Source: Kaistella palustris DSM 21579
GTDB taxonomy: Bacteria > Bacteroidota > Bacteroidia > Flavobacteriales > Weeksellaceae
Assembly (NCBI RefSeq): GCF_000422265.1
Contig: NZ_KE383812.1
Location: 62,001-126,000 of the forward strand
Direction: 5' to 3'
DNA: 64,000 bases
Notes under the pieces: generated by a model
The model's database searches: none
Told to the model about the DNA's origin: nothing
Seen by the model: only the letters and a program-made list of their open reading frames with translations
Made by a program: the position numbers and the translations under genes
In this document: positions 18,895 to 26,961 of the stretch, in pieces
How positions within the stretch are numbered: the stretch's first letter is position 1
Layout of the letters: each line of letters opens with the position of its first letter

Positions 18895-20163
18895 CTAAGG
18901 AATGATCGTTCCCGGGTAGATGACTGCGTTTTTCTTCACCACCACCACGCCATCCTTAATGGAATGCGCATCGTAATCGCCATCGGGCAAGTGTTTTCCG
19001 CCAATGATCCGTACATTGTCACCGATACAGCAGTTCTTGTCGAGAATTGCATTTTCAATATAACAGTATTTCCCGATGCCGAGGTTAGGTATACCGTTCT
19101 CATCATTAGAAATAATCTCCTTGGTGTTTTGATAGAAATCTGCACCCATCATATATGTATTCATCAGTGTACTTCCTTTGTCCACGCGGCTTCTGTTACC
19201 CACAATTGAATTTTCTATCTTGTCGGCCATTACAATGCAGCCATCGCCAAAGACAGCCTTGCTTACGTAAGAACCAAGTATCTTGGAAGGAGGCAACATA
19301 CGCGCCCTGGTGTAAATGGGTGCATTGCTGAAAAGGTTGAACTTGGGAAAATCTCTTGTAAGATCGAGATTGGCATCAAAAAATGAATCTATCGTCCCAA
19401 TATCCGTCCAGTAGCCATCGTACTGAAAACTGAGGGTTTTGTATTTGCCAATTCCATTAGGAATAAGCTCGCCGCCAAAATCATCACCGGGATCTTCGGA
19501 GAACATCTTTTTCAGCACATTTTTACTGAAGACATAAATTCCCATTGAGGCCAGATAATCCTTGCCTTCGGAACGGCTTTTTTCGGAAACTTCAGAAGTC
19601 CATTCGTGTAATATATCGGCACCGGGTTTTTCAACAAAAGATGTAATATTTCCCTCTTCATCAGATTTTAAAATACCGAAACCCGGCGCATCTTTCGCTG
19701 TGACCGGAATAGTGGCAATCGTAATATCGGCCTCATTGTTACAATGGTATTCGATCAGTTCACGGAAGTTCATTTGGTAAAGCTGATCGCCGGAAAGAAT
19801 CAGGATGTAATCATATTCATATTTCCCAAGATGCTTCATCGACTGGCGCACGGCATCGGCCGTACCCTGATACCATTCTTCGTTCTCTACATTTTGTTCG
19901 GCAGCCAGAATATCTACAAAGCCGCGGCTGAAAATATCGAAATGATAGGAATTCTTGATATGCGAATTCAGCGAGGCTGAATTAAACTGCGTAAGTACCA
20001 GGATCCTGTTAAAACCCGAATTAAGGCAGTTTGAGATCGGTATATCGACGAGTCTGTATTTTCCTGCAATCGGTACAGCCGGCTTGGAGCGGGTGTAGGT
20101 AAGAGGGAAAAGCCGGGTGCCCCTGCCACCACCTAAGACTATTGATATTACGCTGGGTTTCAT
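18895..20163 (-). CDS. glgC: Glucose-1-phosphate adenylyltransferase
   Basis: Makes ADP-glucose, the glycogen precursor. The product is 422 aa, normal for GlgC. The nucleotidyltransferase signature is GGGRGTRLFPLT near the N-terminus, followed by KPAVPIAGKYRLVD; the C-terminal part is a left-handed beta-helix. The gene stands alone, with its own terminator and no glgA or glgB beside it in this window, unlike the usual glycogen operons. Confidence 0.94.
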   Translation of the reverse strand: MKPSVISIVLGGGRGTRLFPLTYTRSKPAVPIAGKYRLVDIPISNCLNSGFNRILVLTQFNSASLNSHIKNSYHFDIFSRGFVDILAAEQNVENEEWYQGTADAVRQSMKHLGKYEYDYILILSGDQLYQMNFRELIEYHCNNEADITIATIPVTAKDAPGFGILKSDEEGNITSFVEKPGADILHEWTSEVSEKSRSEGKDYLASMGIYVFSKNVLKKMFSEDPGDDFGGELIPNGIGKYKTLSFQYDGYWTDIGTIDSFFDANLDLTRDFPKFNLFSNAPIYTRARMLPPSKILGSYVSKAVFGDGCIVMADKIENSIVGNRSRVDKGSTLMNTYMMGADFYQNTKEIISNDENGIPNLGIGKYCYIENAILDKNCCIGDNVRIIGGKHLPDGDYDAHSIKDGVVVVKKNAVIYPGTIIP

Positions 20164-20545
20164 ACTGAAGTGTTTTATAGATTTAGAATTGCTAGCTGTA
20201 TAACAATATTAGTGCTATTTACGCAAAAAAGCAAATTAAAAACCCTGATATAAACACAATTTAACCCACGGAAGATTTAAATAAGACCACAGAAAACCGG
20301 ATATTTACTGCAGTAAAAGAAAAGTTGAAAAAGCGACTCTAAGACAATGAACTAATTTTGCTTATAAAATCAAATTATTTCACCAGACCGCAGGCTAACC
20401 GGAAATTTTAAAGAAGCAAAAAAACTGGATATAGTTTTGCGCGAACCTCAGCACGATAGTCTATTTGAAAGTTTAAAGAAGCCTTGCCGATAAATTTAGA
20501 CACCATCAACCAAGTGTGGCAATTACAGCTTACCCCTGAAAAGCA
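20164..20545. other. Intergenic region upstream of glgC
   Basis: This stretch separates the glgC start from the tRNA terminator. I find no credible coding sequence and no exact TAnnTTTG box in the glgC direction. The sequence is AT-rich without obvious repeats. The glgC promoter should lie here but cannot be placed. Confidence 0.5.
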
Positions 20546-20573
20546 AAATCTCCCAAATAAATTTGAGAGATTT
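20546..20573 (-). terminator. Terminator after tRNA-Asp
   Basis: AAATCTC and GAGATTT outer arms continue inward as CAAAT/ATTTG after one mismatch, giving a long AT-rich hairpin just past the tRNA 3' end, followed on the minus strand by a T-rich tail. Confidence 0.65.
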
Positions 20574-20576
20574 GTG

Positions 20577-20650
20577 CGATCCGGACGGGACTCGAACCCG
20601 CGACCTCCGCCGTGACAGGGCGGCATTCTAACCAGCTGAACTACCGGATC
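20577..20650 (-). tRNA. tRNA-Asp (GTC)
   Basis: The 74-base minus-strand sequence folds as a cloverleaf. Acceptor arms are GATCCGG and CCGGATC with a G discriminator, the D-arm contains AGCTGGTTAGAA, the anticodon loop is CTGTCAC with anticodon GTC (plus-strand 20614-20616), and the T-arm contains GGTTCGAGTCCC. CCA is not encoded. A promoter lies about 150 bases upstream and a hairpin terminator directly downstream, so it looks like a single-tRNA transcript. Confidence 0.95.
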
Positions 20651-20799
20651 AATTTTTTATTAAAAAGCCAATTGATAAAGCTTTATTTTATTTGTAAGAC
20701 TGTTTTTCGCTACGCTGTCTAAACCTCCTGATATCAGCCGCCGGAGCGGATTTACCAGTTTCAAACCTCAGGATATATTTCCCTTTGTTTTGATGAGTG

Positions 20800-20829
20800 C
20801 AAAGATAGCACTTTTCCCTTATCTACAAA
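20800..20829 (-). promoter_or_regulatory. Promoter driving tRNA-Asp
   Basis: On the minus strand, TTTG (20826-20829), an 18-base spacer and TATCTTTG (20800-20807) form a good Bacteroidetes promoter. The next gene in that direction is tRNA-Asp, leaving an unusually long leader of about 145 bases with some pairing potential (CCTGA with TCAGG). Confidence 0.6.
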
Positions 20830-20839
20830 ATATTTTTGC

Positions 20840-20870
20840 AAAAAAAATGCCTTCTAATATAGAAAGCATT
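20840..20870 (-). terminator. Terminator after trxA
   Basis: AATGC and GCATT outer arms with TTCTA/TAGAA inside, one mismatch. On the minus strand the hairpin is followed by eight T, 20 bases beyond the trxA stop. Confidence 0.75.
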
Positions 20871-20890
20871 AAAAACCAAAAGGTTATTTT

Positions 20891-21208
20891 TTATAAATGT
20901 GCTGATAATTTTTCTGCGATCGTCTCTTTTGGGGCTACTCCCACGATTTTATCAACTACCTGACCGTTTTTGAAAATTAAAATAGTCGGTATATTTCTAA
21001 TTCCATAATCCACAGAAACCTGCTGATTATTGTCAACATCTACCTTACCCACAAGCGCTCTGCCTTCGAAATCGGCTGCCACTTCTTCTACGATCGGGCC
21101 CAACATTCTGCACGGTCCGCACCATACTGCCCAGAAATCTACCAACACAGGCTTATCTGAATTCAAAACCATTTCCTGGAATGATTGATCTGTAATCTCT
21201 ACTGCCAT
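20891..21208 (-). CDS. trxA: Thioredoxin
   Basis: A 105-aa cytosolic thioredoxin, a general disulfide reductase. The redox motif is WCGPC (C30, C33); the cis-Pro region is RNIPTILIFKNG. No signal peptide. A TAAATTTG box (21247-21254) lies 38 bases upstream and a strong terminator follows, so it appears monocistronic. Confidence 0.96.
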   Translation of the reverse strand: MAVEITDQSFQEMVLNSDKPVLVDFWAVWCGPCRMLGPIVEEVAADFEGRALVGKVDVDNNQQVSVDYGIRNIPTILIFKNGQVVDKIVGVAPKETIAEKLSAHL

Positions 21209-21246
21209 TTTTTATATTTTATAATTATTTAAACTTTTTTGAAAAC

Positions 21247-21254
21247 CAAATTTA
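21247..21254 (-). promoter_or_regulatory. Putative -7 box for trxA
   Basis: The minus strand reads TAAATTTG, 38 bases upstream of the trxA ATG. No clear -33 element. Confidence 0.45.
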
Positions 21255-21270
21255 CGACTTTTCCCTAAAC

Positions 21271-22458
21271 TTAAAGCGTTATCTGTCTATCCGCAATATT
21301 GGTTTTTTCTATGCCGAAGGTATTCGCAATTTCTTTTAAAGCATCGGTCAGCGCATCTATTTCTTCTTTGGTGGTAAGATGGCTGAATGATACACGAAGC
21401 GGCGTACATTTTTCCATTTCCTCCTCGGTCAGCAACATCATCATCACCATCGACGGTTTTGACGCTCCCGACGAACATGCGCTGCCCTGAGATATTGCAA
21501 TTCCTTTCATATCGAGTTTTAAGCCGATCATCGGATCTTTGAATGGTAACAGGACACTTAAAACTGTGCAGAGACTTCGGTCTTCTTCCGCGCTGTGACC
21601 GTTGAATTTTACGCCTTCAATTTCCGATTTAAGTCGTTCGACTGCATATTTTTTAATTTCTTTAATGTGACTGATATCGCGGTCCATGTTTTTCAGAGCC
21701 ACTTCCAGTGCTTTCCCCAGACCTACTATCCCGCTTACATTTTCTGTACCTGCACGCAGACTCCGCTCCTGTGGACCACCGGTAATAATTCCCTTTAAAC
21801 CTGAAGCTTTGCGTACAAATGCAAAACCGCTTCCTTTGGGACCGTGGAATTTATGTGCACTGCACGAGGCAAAATCCAGCAGGATTTCATCAAAATTCAT
21901 TGCCATGTGCGCCATAGACTGTACGGTATCTGAATGGAAAAGTGCACCATTTTCATGGCAAAGTTCTGCTACTTTCTTAATATCCAGAAAATTACCCGTC
22001 TCGTTGTTGGCGTGCATTAAGGTGACCAGTGTTTTTTTGCCGGATGATTTTAACTCTTCTTCAAGCTTAGCCAGATCGAAATCTCCTTTTTGATCCGGCC
22101 GCAGATAAACAACCTCAATTCCTCTCCGTTTTTTCATATCAAGCACCGTTTCGGCGACACATTTGTGCTCCATCGGCGAGGTGATGATCCGTTCCACCCC
22201 AAGATGATTGACGCAGGATTTGATGATCATATTATTGGACTCTGTACCACAGGAAGTGAAAATAATTTCAGCGGGAGTTATGTGCAGATAATCTGCTACC
22301 TGGCGTCGCACATTTTCGATCAGAATTTTGGCCTCCTGACCCAGCGTGTGCGTAGAGGAAGGGTTACCGTAAGTGGTTTTCATTACGCTTACCATTGCAT
22401 CGATCACCTCTTCGGAAAGCGGTGTGGTAGCTGCATTATCAAGATAAATTCTGTTCAT
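21271..22458 (-). CDS. Cysteine desulfurase (IscS/NifS family)
   Basis: A PLP enzyme that takes sulfur from cysteine for Fe-S clusters and tRNA thiolation, 395 aa. The N-terminus MNRIYLDNAATTP is typical. The PLP Lys is in SAHKFHGPKG (K203) and the persulfide Cys in GSACSSG (C328). The short loop around that Cys suggests a class I (IscS/NifS) rather than SufS type. No iscU or other Fe-S assembly gene is next to it. A TAATTTTG box overlaps the end of the upstream phosphatase gene at 22493-22500. Confidence 0.93.
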   Translation of the reverse strand: MNRIYLDNAATTPLSEEVIDAMVSVMKTTYGNPSSTHTLGQEAKILIENVRRQVADYLHITPAEIIFTSCGTESNNMIIKSCVNHLGVERIITSPMEHKCVAETVLDMKKRRGIEVVYLRPDQKGDFDLAKLEEELKSSGKKTLVTLMHANNETGNFLDIKKVAELCHENGALFHSDTVQSMAHMAMNFDEILLDFASCSAHKFHGPKGSGFAFVRKASGLKGIITGGPQERSLRAGTENVSGIVGLGKALEVALKNMDRDISHIKEIKKYAVERLKSEIEGVKFNGHSAEEDRSLCTVLSVLLPFKDPMIGLKLDMKGIAISQGSACSSGASKPSMVMMMLLTEEEMEKCTPLRVSFSHLTTKEEIDALTDALKEIANTFGIEKTNIADRQITL

Positions 22459-22497
22459 TTTTTTAAGATCTTTTTTAGGAATTGTAGATATACAAAA

Positions 22498-23085
22498 TTA
22501 GTGAAAAAATTCAAACTGACTTTCATCTGCCCACTCCATCATCGGCCTGTCTCCTGCTGTATCGCCGAAAGCAATGGTTTTATCGTATTTTTTATCCCCA
22601 AGCTCAGCTTTTATTCTGTGGAGCTTTTCTTCGCCATTGCAGTTGCTGCCGACGAACCGACCGGTAAATATGCCGTTTTCAAACTCTGCCTGCGTGGCCA
22701 GAAGTTTCATTTTAAAATGATCCGCAAACGGCTGTACCCAAATGTCGAGCGAGGCACTTACAATATAGCAGTCCACTTTTTCGCGGTTGATATTTGAAAT
22801 GAATTCTAAAGCATTTTCGCGGATAATCTCCGGATAAAACCGAACGAAAAACTCCTGCGATTTCTTTTCAATGGTTTCTTTGCGCTGGCCTTTTAATACC
22901 GAGGAAATGAAACTTTTCTTTACTTTTTCTGCATCGGCCAGGCGAAGTTTGAGTAACAGGAAAAGCGGTACATGCCGCACGAACTGAATCATAAACTTCT
23001 TTGCATTATAGAACTTCAAATATAAAAAGAGCGTGTCCTTATAAGTTAAAGTCCCGTCGAAATCAAAGAGATACAGTTTTTTCAT
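22498..23085 (-). CDS. HAD-IB family phosphatase, likely 5'-phosphate phosphatase of the arabinose-lipid pathway
   Basis: A SerB-like HAD hydrolase, 195 aa. DFDGTLT holds the nucleophile and acid (D8, D10), SAS is motif II, and GDTAGDRPMM is motif IV. It is the last gene of the UbiA-DprE1-DprE2-HAD run. In mycobacteria a 5-phosphoribosyl-polyprenyl-phosphate must be dephosphorylated before DprE1/E2 act, and a different (PAP2-type) protein is assigned to this. From position, this HAD enzyme is a good candidate for that step here; this is inference. It could instead be an unrelated small-molecule phosphatase. Confidence 0.8.
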   Translation of the reverse strand: MKKLYLFDFDGTLTYKDTLFLYLKFYNAKKFMIQFVRHVPLFLLLKLRLADAEKVKKSFISSVLKGQRKETIEKKSQEFFVRFYPEIIRENALEFISNINREKVDCYIVSASLDIWVQPFADHFKMKLLATQAEFENGIFTGRFVGSNCNGEEKLHRIKAELGDKKYDKTIAFGDTAGDRPMMEWADESQFEFFH

Positions 23086-23113
23086 TTTTTTTATTAAAGT
23101 CTTTAAAAACGCT

Positions 23114-23839
23114 TTATAACTTCATTTTCTTAAAGATAAATTCCGGAATATTCCTGATGACAAGCATGATCACCGCCCAAACTGGCAAAACGTACGCTAC
23201 ATTTTTTTTACGTTTATACGCTTTATATATTGCGTCTGCAGCCTGCACCGGTGAAGCGGTAAGTTTTGGGTTCAGCGGTAAACCTTCGGTCATTTTGGTA
23301 TCCATAAAACCGGGCTTTACCGTGAGAATATGTACATTCCGGCTAAACATATAATTCCGGAGACCGCTCAGGTAGGCCGTGAGTCCTGCTTTGGCACTGC
23401 CATAAATGAAATTGCTCTGCCGCCCGCGCTCACCCGCGACAGATGACAGTACAATCATGGTCCCCTGGCGCTGGCGCTCAAGCTTTTCAGCGAAAAAATT
23501 CAGAACGGGAACAAGCTTCGCATAATTTACGTCAATTATTTTCGCTGTGTTTTTAGGGTTAAATAACGCTTCTTCCGTGGATTCGCCCAGGTAACCTGCA
23601 GCGCAGAAAACGAGATCCGACGAAATATGATCGAACCGTGCGTAATCCACATCTCCCAACAGATCAAGTTCCACGATCTCGGTCTGCTGCAGAAACTTAA
23701 CATCCAGATGTTTTGCGAATTTCAAAGTCGTTTCTCTGTTCGAGGTAAAAAGATACACTGTAGCGTATTTCCCGCCTTCATCCAGCATCTTTTCAACAAA
23801 AGCCTGTGAAATTTCCGAATTGCTGCCCAGAACTATCAT
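23114..23839 (-). CDS. DprE2-like short-chain dehydrogenase (2'-keto reductase of polyprenyl-phosphoryl pentose)
   Basis: A 241-aa SDR. It has an SDR-type nucleotide site (VLGSNSEI), catalytic Ser at LSSVAGER and YGSAK (Y146, K150). The block AGERGRQSNFIYGSAKAGL strongly recalls mycobacterial DprE2, which reduces the 2-keto intermediate to the arabinose form. Its ATG overlaps the DprE1 stop codon by four bases (ATGA), implying translational coupling and a shared pathway. It lacks features of a general fatty acid or sugar SDR. Confidence 0.88.
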   Translation of the reverse strand: MIVLGSNSEISQAFVEKMLDEGGKYATVYLFTSNRETTLKFAKHLDVKFLQQTEIVELDLLGDVDYARFDHISSDLVFCAAGYLGESTEEALFNPKNTAKIIDVNYAKLVPVLNFFAEKLERQRQGTMIVLSSVAGERGRQSNFIYGSAKAGLTAYLSGLRNYMFSRNVHILTVKPGFMDTKMTEGLPLNPKLTASPVQAADAIYKAYKRKKNVAYVLPVWAVIMLVIRNIPEFIFKKMKL

Positions 23840-25191
23840 TGTATATTCTTAATTTTTTGATTTCTGCCTGTTCCGGAGCTGTGACTTAAAATTCTTTTGT
23901 GCTGCAGCGAAACAAATTTGGAACTCTGTACATTCTGCAGATAACCGGTCAGCGAGGATTTACTCATACTGTCTTTCGTGAGGTAAATTCTGCCGCCATA
24001 TTCTTCTACAATACCGTCTAATTTTTGCACCAGATCTTTGAGTTTACGGTTTACTTTAAAATCAAGTGCAAGCGTATATCCTTCCTGCGGAAAAGAATTA
24101 TAGGCCAGCGGATTATTCTTCCCAAAAAGTTTCAGAACCGCCAGAAAAGAACCGTTACCGCTTTTCGCGATCGTTTCCAATATTTTTTTCATGCCTTCTT
24201 TTCCATGCGCTTTTGGAATTACAAACTGGTATTGTATAAAACCGCTTCTGCCGTAGATCTTATTCCAGTCATTAACCACATCCAGCGGATAAAAAAAAGT
24301 TTCATAATCCACGTAGTTTTTTACCGTTTTCTTATTCTGTTTAAAGAAGTACAGCAGATTAAAAAGCTTTACTGTAAAGGTATTGAGGGCAAAACCGGGA
24401 AAATAAAATGGAACTGTGGGTGCAAATTTCTTTTTCAGTCTTAATGGTTTTTCCTGCAACTCGGCAGGCAACTGATGTCTAAAAGCGTGTTCGCCGCGGA
24501 GCAGAATGCTTCGGCCAATATGTGTTCCTTTCTGCAAACAGTCGATCCAGGCGACGTTGTACGTCCATTCTTCACTTTCTTCGAAAAGCTGAAAAACCTC
24601 ATCCAGATTTTCGGCTTTTATTTTTTCCTGACGGATGTAAGCGGTTTCAATATTTTTCAGGCTGAATTTTGCCGAAAGAATAATGCCCGTTAATCCCATT
24701 CCGCCGATGGTGGCCCAGAACTTATCAGCATTCTCGGATCTTGAGCATGTAAGAACTTCGCTCGACTCATTAAGCAAAGTAAAAGAGATCAGGCATTCGG
24801 AAAAACATCCTTCTACATGGTGGTTTTTCCCATGTACATCGGAAGCGATGGCTCCACCGACCGACACAAACTTCGTACCCGGTGTGACACACAAAAAGTA
24901 ACCCTGCGGCACAATCACCTCCAAAACCGAAGAAAGCAAAACGCCGGCTTCACATTCGAAAATACCGTTGAGCCTGTCGAAAGAAATAAATTTATTGAGT
25001 CTTTTGGTAGAAAAAATATGTTCCGCCAGCGAGGCATCGCCATAACAGCGGCCGTTTCCACGCGCAATGATTTCATTTTTGCTGCGGACAAGTTCCTGAA
25101 TTTTCTGCAGTGAATCTTCCGACTTTATTTCCTTTTCCACCACGGGGAAATTTCCCCAGTTGGCAATTTTTTGTATAAAATTCGGCTTCAT
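23836..25191 (-). CDS. DprE1-like FAD oxidoreductase (polyprenyl-phosphoryl-ribose oxidase)
   Basis: A 451-aa FAD_binding_4 (VAO-family) flavoprotein. GNGRCYGDASL (about 45-55) and VGGAIASDVHGKNHH (about 111-125) match the DprE1 FAD and active-site motifs, including H120. KDS near residue 406 matches the catalytic Lys of DprE1. In mycobacteria DprE1 oxidises C2' of decaprenyl-phosphoryl-ribose at the membrane. The position of the mycobacterial benzothiazinone-target Cys387 aligns without gaps to A375 (GYTLALDF). The last 15 residues or so are basic and unlike mycobacterial DprE1. It is coupled to DprE2 by an ATGA overlap. Confidence 0.9.
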   Translation of the reverse strand: MKPNFIQKIANWGNFPVVEKEIKSEDSLQKIQELVRSKNEIIARGNGRCYGDASLAEHIFSTKRLNKFISFDRLNGIFECEAGVLLSSVLEVIVPQGYFLCVTPGTKFVSVGGAIASDVHGKNHHVEGCFSECLISFTLLNESSEVLTCSRSENADKFWATIGGMGLTGIILSAKFSLKNIETAYIRQEKIKAENLDEVFQLFEESEEWTYNVAWIDCLQKGTHIGRSILLRGEHAFRHQLPAELQEKPLRLKKKFAPTVPFYFPGFALNTFTVKLFNLLYFFKQNKKTVKNYVDYETFFYPLDVVNDWNKIYGRSGFIQYQFVIPKAHGKEGMKKILETIAKSGNGSFLAVLKLFGKNNPLAYNSFPQEGYTLALDFKVNRKLKDLVQKLDGIVEEYGGRIYLTKDSMSKSSLTGYLQNVQSSKFVSLQHKRILSHSSGTGRNQKIKNIQ

Positions 25192-25273
25192 CCGGTTGAA
25201 TTATTTTTTTTGAATGTCAGATTTAACCGTATATTTTTCCTCATTCGTGTTATTATTTTTGAACTGCAACATA

Positions 25274-26158
25274 TTATTTAAAATAAATCTGCAGTAAAAA
25301 GGCTGCGATCCAAAGAACCAGTGTCACCTGGATATATTTGTCTCTGTAAATTATTTTGGTGGGCGATTCGGTTTTATTGTACACCAAGGTTTGCTGCAGA
25401 TACCTGAGAATAGCAAAAACCACAAATATTACGGTATAGAATACCCTGGCGTGAAAACGCTGTTGTACTTCCGGCGACAATGTGAACATCAGATAGCAGA
25501 CAATTACCAAAGTACAGCTTATCGATAAGGCAATATCTGCGAACTGAACATTATAGCCATCCAGCGACCGCCTGGTTTTCCCGGAGGTTTGCGCGTTGAT
25601 GAGTTCACCTCTCCGCTTGCCGATTGCCAGAACAAGTGCCAGGACAAATGTGAGCAATATTGCCCAGTGTGAAATGTAAATTCCCGTTGCGTAGCCACCC
25701 GCAAGCACCCGCAGTACAAATCCCATGGCAATGATACTTACATCGATGATCGCCACATGTTTCAGCCTGTAGGTATAAGCCAGATTCATCAGGAAATAAA
25801 AAATAATGATTACCGCAAACTTCAGCCAGTTCCGCTCAAAAACAAATTTCCCACAAACCATCAAAATAATGCTGATTACCATTAAACCAAAAAAGATAGC
25901 AAGTGCCGTTTTCTTTGAAACTGCGCCGCTGGCGAGTGGCCGGCGCCTCTTGACCGGATGTTTCTGGTCAGATTCTATATCCGAATAATCATTAATGATA
26001 TAAACTGCACTGGCAGTAAGGGAAAATATGATAAACGCAAAAATACTTTTGCCCAGCAGATCTGTATTGGTAATGTTTCCCGAAAAAAACAGCGGTACAA
26101 AAACAAAAAGGTTTTTGATCCATTGTTCCACGCGGAGCAGTTTAAAATATTTCGTCAT
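25274..26158 (-). CDS. UbiA-family polyprenyl-phosphate phosphoribosyltransferase
   Basis: An integral membrane prenyltransferase of the UbiA superfamily, 294 aa, with about eight to nine hydrophobic segments. The first Asp-rich motif is NDYSDIESD (residues 56-64), followed by HPVKRRRPLASG, a combination typical of the DPPR synthases (Rv3806c type) that join phosphoribosyl diphosphate to polyprenyl phosphate, rather than quinone or heme UbiA enzymes. A second polar motif lies around GKRRGEL and TRRSLDGY. It is the first gene of the arabinose-lipid operon, with a TAGTTTTG box 19 bases upstream of the ATG. Confidence 0.88.
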   Translation of the reverse strand: MTKYFKLLRVEQWIKNLFVFVPLFFSGNITNTDLLGKSIFAFIIFSLTASAVYIINDYSDIESDQKHPVKRRRPLASGAVSKKTALAIFFGLMVISIILMVCGKFVFERNWLKFAVIIIFYFLMNLAYTYRLKHVAIIDVSIIAMGFVLRVLAGGYATGIYISHWAILLTFVLALVLAIGKRRGELINAQTSGKTRRSLDGYNVQFADIALSISCTLVIVCYLMFTLSPEVQQRFHARVFYTVIFVVFAILRYLQQTLVYNKTESPTKIIYRDKYIQVTLVLWIAAFLLQIYFK

Positions 26159-26177
26159 TCGTGAAGATAATCTTTCA

Positions 26178-26185
26178 CAAAACTA
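26178..26185 (-). promoter_or_regulatory. Putative -7 box for the UbiA-DprE1-DprE2-HAD operon
   Basis: The minus strand reads TAGTTTTG, matching TAnnTTTG, 19 bases before the UbiA ATG. It lies between the ompA terminator and the operon, as expected for an independent transcript. Confidence 0.5.
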
Positions 26186-26202
26186 GTAATAATAAAATAA
26201 AA

Positions 26203-26223
26203 AATCCGCCCAAAAGGCGGATT
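26203..26223 (-). terminator. Terminator after OmpA-family gene
   Basis: AATCCGCC and GGCGGATT arms with a 5-base loop; on the minus strand six consecutive T follow the stem. It insulates the UbiA operon from the upstream lipoprotein genes. Confidence 0.85.
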
Positions 26224-26246
26224 CTACAGGTCTGTAGATTTATAAT

Positions 26247-26939
26247 TTATTGCGAGGTTTTCGCGTCATTGATCATATCTTCATTTGCAGTTATGGCAAA
26301 TTCAACACGTCGGTTCTGTGCTCTGCCTGCATCGGTATCGTTGGAGGCAATAGGATCGGCTTCACCCATACCCATGGTATTCATTCTGGAAGCTGAAACT
26401 CCTTTCATTGAAAGATAGCTTTTCACCGCGGCAGCCCTTCTGTCGGAAAGCGAAAGGTTGTAGGAATCTGTTCCTTTGCTGTCGGTATAACCGTAAATAT
26501 TGATGTTCGTATCGGGGTTATTTGCCAGAATGGTAGCCAGTTTATCGAGATTCATTTTTCCTGCTTCTGTAAGGTTGGAGGAATCGAAACCAAAATTGAC
26601 CATATTTTCTTTCAGGGTTACTTTAATGCCTTCTCCTACTCTTTCCACTTCGGCACCAGGCAATGTTTCTTTAATTTCTTTTGCCTGCTTGTCCATTTTA
26701 CTTCCGATCACGTTTCCGGCCACACCACCGACTACGCCACCAAGTACAGCGCCAAGAGGTGCGTTTTTACCTTTTCCGATATTGTTTCCTAAAATACCGC
26801 CCAGAACTGCACCTGCAGAAGCGCCGATCACGGTTCCTTTCTGTTGGTTATTTGAATTTTTTACAGCTTCACAGCTTGTCATCATAAGAGATGCTGAGAT
26901 GAATAATGCTGCTATGTTTGTTTTGTTAACGAGTTTCAT
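26247..26939 (-). CDS. OmpA-family lipoprotein with glycine zipper
   Basis: A 230-aa outer-membrane lipoprotein. Lipobox LMMTSCEA (Cys23), then a glycine-zipper segment (about 37-80, repeated GxxxG with AVLGGxxG), then a C-terminal OmpA peptidoglycan-binding domain (about 110-220) with YGYTDSKGTDSYNLSLS and NRRVEF. It is of the YiaD/PdsO type. It probably tethers the outer membrane to peptidoglycan. It follows the lipocalin gene on the same strand by 22 bases and likely shares its transcript. Confidence 0.9.
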   Translation of the reverse strand: MKLVNKTNIAALFISASLMMTSCEAVKNSNNQQKGTVIGASAGAVLGGILGNNIGKGKNAPLGAVLGGVVGGVAGNVIGSKMDKQAKEIKETLPGAEVERVGEGIKVTLKENMVNFGFDSSNLTEAGKMNLDKLATILANNPDTNINIYGYTDSKGTDSYNLSLSDRRAAAVKSYLSMKGVSASRMNTMGMGEADPIASNDTDAGRAQNRRVEFAITANEDMINDAKTSQ

Positions 26940-26961
26940 AATATACTTATTTGTTAGATTT

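Noticed and set aside
22090-22797. 235-codon plus-strand frame across the cysteine desulfurase and HAD genes
   Set aside because: It spans two well-supported minus-strand genes and their junction; composition is Cys/His-rich as expected of an antisense frame.
26224-26239. TCTACAG/CTGTAGA palindrome next to the ompA terminator
   Set aside because: The loop would be only two bases; it overlaps the 3' untranslated end and the adjacent stem with T-tract explains termination better.
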